The notes under the pieces are model-generated. The model was not told the DNA's origin and searched no databases. It saw only the letters and a list, made by a program, of their open reading frames with translations. The position numbers and the translations under genes were made by a program. This document shows positions 6,096 through 10,715 of a stretch of DNA of 10,715 bases, piece by piece. This stretch comes from Gracilaria vermiculophylla. Lineage: Eukaryota; Rhodophyta; Florideophyceae; Gracilariales; Gracilariaceae. Location: assembly GCA_019155205.2 (NCBI GenBank), contig JAHNZQ020000172.1, forward strand, positions 517,974 to 528,688, read 5' to 3'. The first letter of the stretch is position 1. Each line of letters opens with the position of its first letter.

Positions 6096-8258
6096 CTACA
6101 GGTCACTGAATCGCGTTGAATACTCCGATTCGAGGCGCGCTTTCGCTGTGAGCGCTTGGCTGTCAAAGAACTCCGACAGGCTTTCTTTGAGGGCCGCCAT
6201 CGATGATCGGTTTGTCCGGGCCTTGTGGAGTTCTAAGACCCAACCACGCGCCTCGCGCAGAGCCTCCACAGGAGGACCCGGAGCAGGACGGCCTGCCATC
6301 AGGCTCGCCTGTACCAACTCCTGGAAGGCAGCCTTCAGAGTCTCAGAGGAGACTCCTCCCGATGGTGCACCCGATGCGGCCACCTCCGTTGAAGGCGCAA
6401 CAACTGCCAAGGATTGAGCTGCAGACGGCGGACGAGCTGAGACAGGAGCTCCCCGACGGGATTCCGCGGGTTCTGCAGTGGAGGACGGCAATGCCAAGGA
6501 CGCAGTCGGTGACGCCGGAGGTGACGGCGGCGCGGGAGCTGGAACGCTTCGCAGGCGAGGCTGAGTATTAGGCATAGGGACGCTCCGCAATCGGGGTTGC
6601 ACCACTGAGGCCGAAGGTACCGGGACGGGTGTAATCTCATTCTCTTCCATTGGAGACACGGCGGCAACCACTGCGGGAGCATTCGGCACTGCGGCGGGCC
6701 GCGGGGTTATCACCTCAGGAGGTGCGCCCATGTCCTGGGACGGAGCCGGTAACCGACGGGGCGCATCATACGCCAGACTCTCTATCAAGGGGTCGTAGTC
6801 GAGTACTCGAAGCCGTGGCACCTGAGGAACCCGATATGGCGCCAGAGGGGGAAAGGCGGGGTATGCTTTTCCGTCATCGTCTCCATTCGGACTCCTCACA
6901 ATGGGGTGAAACTTGTCCTCGCCGTAGTCGTACCAGATGAAACCCGGTGTGTCACTCCACGCCACCTGGAAGTTGTAATCCAACAGTGTCTCCGCCTCGG
7001 ACTCGCTCCATGTGGTGCCCTTAACCAGGTTTTGGATGCCAAAGGAGCGCAGGACCCGTATGACGGACGCCGACTAGGAGAGCAAACGCCCGGCGGTCGG
7101 CTAATATGACGAGTCCCAGTAGAAACGGCCGTCGCAGCATCGAGTGTAGGAGGTTACGCCTTCGTCCGCTTGGAGATACGCCATCAGGGTGCCGACCGCA
7201 AACTCCGTCGAGGCGACCAGCATGACGAACCGCCCTAGGGAGTCAAGGGGATCCAGAACCTCGGAGGTATGATACGCGAAGGTGGTGGGCGTCGCCACGC
7301 GGAGATACGGGGAAACCCAGTGGTCCCTCCAGGAGTCGTTCACCTTAAGGTAGTACCTCAGACGTTGCCCAGAGGGCATATCATGGAATTCCGTGTTATG
7401 CCATCCGTAGAAGTACCCGAATGGGGTGCGTACGCGAGTTCCGCCCGCAAGGTGCGTCCCCTATCGATTCCGATTGAGCCAATACAGGCGGTCGTATGGG
7501 GGACTGAAGGGCAACACCGCAAGGGCAGAGCGTCCATCGGCAATGCTTCCGGTTCGCCCCACTCTCTGGTGCGAGCTCTCCTCGTGGAGCAAGACCTGGA
7601 GTCGCGCCTGGATCTCTCGTTCTTCAGTGCACCTCAGGTATGGAGTGTCGTAGTGTCCTAAGTGGTTGGTGATGTCGACGCCGGAGTCGGAGAGGACATT
7701 CCGAAGGCGTACGAAGTAGGGTGGATGGCGACCAAACGCGTGGTAGCACCTGAGGAGAGAGACCTGACACCAGTCGGGGATCTATTCGAAGTTATATGCA
7801 CCACCGCGGAGAGAGCCGTGTCAAGCCGCCACCGTGGAATCAGAGGCGAACCGGGCAACCGGCATCAGGAGAGGCATAGAGCCCCATCGTGGAGCGCGCG
7901 CTCATATCCAACAGAGAACGACAGAGGTGCGAACGAGAGACTCATGAGTCCGGCATTTTCATGGAGATCGGGTGAGCGGACTCGAAAAAGCGGGTGTTGC
8001 CAAGAAGAGTAACCTCGAAGGAGTCGGAGTAGCTAGCTCCTCTAGGGGGTCATTCTCCTCGCCGTACTGACCCACGCTCCGTCCACGAAAGTGCGCGCTT
8101 GCACCGCGCGCGGTAGGCCGGAAGATGCCGACACTCGCGTTGCAGACTGGCGCAGCAGCACCGACAGGTGACACCAAGAAGGAGCGGACGCAGCCGGGTG
8201 AAGGAGGAACAGAGCCCACAAACGCCGCAAGGAGTGAAACCAGAGCCCGCGGCAGCAC
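6096..8258 (-). pseudogene. Long antisense reading frame (~720 codons), unrecognised protein
   Basis: On the minus strand one frame runs from an ATG at 8258 to a TAG at 6098-6096 with no frameshift. It is broken by TGA at 7959, 7902 and 7821 and TAG at 7782, 7461, 7101 and 7074 (lower coordinate of each codon). The last 325 codons (7073-6096) are uninterrupted. Between stops it reads as real protein: SLLRCYHAFGRHPPYFVRL, RLRYYLKVNDSWRDHW, SLGRFVMLVASTEFAVGTL, WSESEAETLLDYNF and WYDYGEDKFHP. A long Pro/Ala/Ser-rich linker follows with an exact duplication of QPRLRSVP, then a charged helical C-terminus. G/C-rich third positions agree with coding. I recognise no domain. The true start is uncertain: the part before about 7960 is less convincing, and all frames are open there because of GC content. 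It lies antisense between two polypurine-tract copies, so it could be an antisense ORF carried by the retroelement, gag of another element, or a captured host gene. Confidence 0.5.
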
Positions 8259-8403
8259 ATCGCCCAGGAATATGGAGAAGAGAAGGAACGCCTGAAGGAG
8301 AGAACGGGCGAACCGCCGGAGGCCGCAAGTGCCGCAACACCAATAGGAGCCACCCCAGGGATCAAGAAAGTGGAAGATGCACCTCGAGGACGTTGTGCAA
8401 TTT
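8259..8403. other. Sequence before the outer polypurine tract
   Basis: No convincing gene is seen. On the plus strand a short frame ends MHLEDVVQFRKGGM and then TAG, its last codons lying in the polypurine tract. This resembles the LPFRKGG end of pol at the inner tract. It may be a leftover of a second pol terminus, but the frame is open for only about 25 codons after a TAG. Confidence 0.3.
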
Positions 8404-8414
8404 AGGAAAGGGGG
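8404..8414 (+). promoter_or_regulatory. Polypurine tract, outer copy, abutting LTR2
   Basis: AGGAAAGGGGG is followed by two bases and then the TGTAGTA start of LTR2. Position and composition are those of a plus-strand primer in an LTR retrotransposon, which fixes LTR2 as a 3' LTR in plus sense. Confidence 0.65.
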
Positions 8415-8416
8415 TA

Positions 8417-8969
8417 TGTAGTATAGTGGCTCCTACGGGAATAGGGTGGTTTGGCCTTTTGGTATAATATTCCTAAGGAGGGCTCGTATTTTATTATCTG
8501 GGCCACGTGGTGCATAATCCCGCCCACGTGCGCTACAGTATCCTTCAGGAATGGTTGAATTATTAATTATTTTAGTTAATTTGGACAGGTATATAGTACA
8601 GTAGCGAGACCTGCCGAGGCGTGCTCCCGGCTTGATACTTAGTCTGCCGGCTGAGCTCGACCTCTGCGGAAGTAAAGACAAGCACCCTTGAGTCTTCATT
8701 TACTTTTTCGGTTGGATTCTCTTGTAGATCAATGCAGGTTTCTCAGCCGCCGATCCCCAGGTCGCATCATAGCAGCGCCTGTAGGAGCATTGTCCGCCCA
8801 GTGAACCTCCCCCTACGCTTGGTGTTTGCGGATCCCCTTTCAGAATTCCCCCAGCTCGCGACAGCGGATACCGGAGACCACCTTTAGGAATACGCGCCTT
8901 TGGAGTCAACCTAAACTCCTGACGGACGTCGTGCTTTACTATCTCGATAGGAGGGCTGACAGTACCACA
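8417..8969 (+). repeat. LTR2, 553-bp long terminal repeat (3' LTR of the plus-strand element)
   Basis: It begins TGTAGTATAG and ends AGTACCACA, and is the reverse complement of LTR1 at about 90% identity with no gaps. The CCACGTGG palindrome recurs at 8503-8510. A 62-base block (8734-8795, matching 2992-3053) is completely identical in both copies. An A/T-rich stretch (8560-8600, including GTATATAG at 8589) is a possible promoter in sense direction, but the TATATA is not conserved in LTR1. The outer flank GAATA has no partner visible in the window. Confidence 0.85.
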
Positions 8970-8975
8970 GAATAC

Positions 8976-9301
8976 GTGAATTTGTGCACTGGCATACACT
9001 TGTGAGTCTACGTAACTTTCATGCCTGGTTGTGCATGACTTGTGCCTTTTTGTGCCTTGTTGTTGTCAGCCGTATTGAATTGTGGGTACCATTCTGGATA
9101 AGACATTTATGTAATGCTTGAATATGATTTGTAGTGTAGATTGTCTCTGCTTTGTACTTTATGTTCCGCTTCGATCGTGTTGGTGCAAGTTCGCCACTAT
9201 ATACCGTGGCCTCAAGGCACCTCCAAGTAAATCCGAGCAAGAGATGGCGAACTTCCTTTGCGTCCTCTCAACGTTCCCTTTGCCCTGCTGACCTCCATTA
9301 G
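8976..9301 (-). repeat. Repeat X, copy 2 (inverted relative to copy 1)
   Basis: The reverse complement starts CTAATGGAGGTCAG at 9301 and ends GCACAAATTCAC at 8976, matching 4058-4349 through most of its length with substitutions and small gaps. Six bases after its end LTR2 begins, so the LTR2 element probably inserted into, or next to, this copy. The first part of the copy is open for a short distance (VERTQRKFAIS, then LLGGALRPRYIVANLHQ). Confidence 0.75.
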
Positions 9302-9325
9302 GGCATGGGCCCAGCCCTGCGCTCA

Positions 9326-10414
9326 TCAACCGCTATCGTTCGCTGATCGTTTCTCGCCGCTCTCCCACACCACCATACATCCGTTCTGCGTTGTCACTTC
9401 GCCGTTGTGATCGCCGCCTTTCTTTTTGTCATCGTTCTCATCGCCGTTTTGTGGTTTGAATTCGTTTCTGTTGTATCTATTTTCTGTTGTTTTGGTCGGT
9501 GTTGGTTTCTTTTCTTTTTCTACCGGTTTGCGTTTCTCCATGAGGGCATTGTGGTGGTTGTGAGTCGACGTTTTATTTTAAATTGGTGCTTCGGGCCTTC
9601 ATTTTAGCCGTTGCTGTCGAACATGTTCCGCCGTTTGTTTCAGGTTTTGGAGTCGCCGCTTTTTGTCGTTCTTTTGGGTCCACCTGTCGTATTCCGTTGT
9701 GATCCTGTGGGTTTGACTCCTGTTTCTGTTAGCTCTGGGCACTGTGTGTTGTGCTCAGCAATTGTTTCTGTTTGGTCTTCTTCGTTCTCCAGTGCGCCGA
9801 GCGGTTGATCCGAGAAATCGGGGACGTTAGCCTGCCGACTTCATCCAAAGCAGGTGTTTCTGTCGAGCGGGCTCCCCACCGGTTCTACTTTTGTAGAGCG
9901 GATAACAGTGTTTGTTGAAAGATCTGGCGAGTACCACGGGATCATCTGTGCATGGGGTTTCGTGGCGTATTACACTTGGTCGGTGTTGATCTGTGTGTGA
10001 ACCTGACTTCGGGTCGGGTGTTTTAACTGTTGCGAACGATACTTATAACGAACTTTTGATCCAGGGACCCAGGTCTTTCGTGGAGGAGACGTGGCACAGG
10101 CTTCCCTCCGGTCAAGCTGCGGGCTACCTTTATTGGTGCTCGTCCGCAGCGTACCTTAAGGTCAAAGTAACTTCAGTTTAAGGTCGCGCAAATTCTTGCA
10201 AGAGACCAGAGAGAGCTAACTTGGTGAAGGCATATCTTTGGTCATTAATCATCCTCTGGAAGTCCCGTAGAGAGCGACACGCCTTCTCATTGAGCGTAGG
10301 AGAAGGTAGACAATAGGAAGCGCTTTCTACCCAGAAGAGCTCTGAGGGCCAAGGGTCCGACTCCCAGGGTAGCAGAGGTAGTTTATTCCGCCAGTGCGCC
10401 CGCTGACAAAACAG
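9326..10414 (-). pseudogene. Decayed A-rich minus-strand reading frame, unrecognised
   Basis: The same minus-strand frame holds several protein-like stretches separated by stops: 10414-10178 (no ATG at its start; WESDPWPSELFWVESASY, LRDFQRMINDQRYAFTKLAL), 10042-9827 (VKTPDPKSGSHTDQH, RSFNKHCYPLYKSRTGGEP), a Lys/Gln-rich helix around 9700-9630 (YDRWTQKNDKKRRLQNLKQ), and 9541-9326 (a hydrophilic Lys/Glu/Asn/Thr-rich tail starting MEKRKPVEKEKKPTPTK). Stops of all three kinds occur. The strand is A-rich, which by itself lowers stop frequency in some registers, and the other two minus frames are also open in places. It could be a decayed gag-like or linker region of another retroelement. No domain is recognised. 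Confidence 0.3.
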
Positions 10415-10420
10415 TCAGCT

Positions 10421-10497
10421 CATTTTTTTTTGTTGTCGTTATCGTTTTTGTTTTTGTTATCGTTTTTGTTGTTGTTATCATTTTTGATGTTTCTTGT
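10421..10497. repeat. T-rich imperfect tandem repeat
   Basis: Degenerate 15-20 base units around TTGTTATCGTTTTTG are repeated about three to four times. This is low-complexity sequence. It interrupts the coding-like minus-strand stretch on its left from LTR3 on its right. Confidence 0.7.
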
Positions 10498-10590
10498 AGG
10501 TTGTTGTCTGTTTTCATCGTGCTTTTTGGTGGGTGTGCATAGACGGCAGATCGCCTACCAGACTATGGAATCCTTTAGTGGTGTGAATAT

Positions 10591-10715
10591 TGTGGTACTG
10601 TCAGCCCTCCTGTCGAGGTAGTAAAGCACAACGTCCGTTAGGAGTTTTTAGTGACTCCAAAGGCGCGTATTCCTAAAGGTGGTCTCCGGTATCCGCTGTC
10701 GCGAGCCGGGGGAAT
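10591..10715 (-). repeat. LTR3, partial third LTR copy, running off the window
   Basis: It starts TGTGGTACTGTCAG and follows the first 125 bases of LTR1 and of reversed LTR2 without gaps to the window end (CCTAAAGGTGGTCTCCGG is identical in all three). Sense is minus, with the LTR inner-type end facing left. The adjoining bases on the left do not contain the primer-binding site found beside LTR1. It is therefore a solo LTR, a 3' LTR of an element lying to the right, or a 5' LTR whose internal region has been replaced. Confidence 0.8.

Noticed and set aside
6148..6940. Plus-strand ORFs of 89-122 codons opposite the antisense frame
   Set aside because: Low-complexity, Arg/Pro-rich shadows of the longer minus-strand frame. 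The minus frame has better composition and length.
1025..8258. Reassigned UAG/UGA codons in this genome
   Set aside because: MRT4 ends at TGA where expected and the integrase is plainly degenerate, so pseudogene decay is the simpler explanation for the in-frame stops.
8042..8365. Overlapping ORFs near 8050-8360 on both strands
   Set aside because: All frames are open because of GC content and none contains a recognisable motif.
8433..8999. Two minus-strand ORFs of 88 and 99 codons
   Set aside because: These are the LTR2 counterparts of the ORFs in LTR1.
9993..10181. Plus-strand 62-codon ORF
   Set aside because: Short, without motif, and opposite more protein-like minus-strand stretches.

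Overview
The window looks like nuclear DNA from a eukaryote: the end of one conserved host gene followed by about 10 kb of nested, decayed retrotransposon sequence. The host gene (1-291) is the 3' end of MRT4, a eukaryotic ribosome-assembly factor, GC-rich and intron-free over the visible part. The retroelement is a Ty3/Gypsy type with a chromodomain-like integrase tail. The style of this pol, the GC content and the gene-poor repeat blocks would fit a red alga or another algal/oomycete lineage. That is a low-confidence guess, and nothing here fixes the species.

Layout. 1-291 is the MRT4 C-terminus. 292-1024 has no recognisable gene. 1025-2566 (minus) is a gag-like pseudogene, preceded in its own direction by a primer-binding site (2800-2815) and a 553-bp LTR (LTR1, 2818-3370, minus sense). 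Directly against the outer end of LTR1, and in the opposite direction, a decayed integrase begins at 3371 (plus). It is cut by an 882-bp insertion (4058-4939) and resumes at 4940 with the last catalytic residue, a GPY/F-like stretch and a chromodomain, ending at a polypurine tract (5868-5884). The insertion holds a dispersed repeat (X), a perfect 75-bp direct repeat and a tRNA-like half-molecule on the minus strand.

From 6096 to 8258 (minus) there is a long single reading frame of about 720 codons with seven internal stops and no frameshift. I do not recognise the protein. Beyond it come a second copy of the polypurine tract (8404-8414) and a second LTR (LTR2, 8417-8969, plus sense). An inverted second copy of repeat X (8976-9301) follows, then a decayed A-rich minus-strand frame (9326-10414), a T-rich simple repeat, and the start of a third LTR copy (LTR3, 10591 to the window end, minus sense).

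The most interesting reading is that one retrotransposon family is laid out LTR - PBS - gag ... integrase - chromodomain - PPT - antisense ORF - PPT - LTR. It would then carry an antisense gene between pol and the 3' LTR, bracketed by two copies of its polypurine tract. The back-to-back arrangement at 3370/3371 (gag leftwards, integrase rightwards, LTR outer end at the joint) has the geometry of an autointegration product, although a nested insertion with deletion is equally possible. All retroelement genes here are broken. Only the MRT4 fragment looks like a functional host gene.
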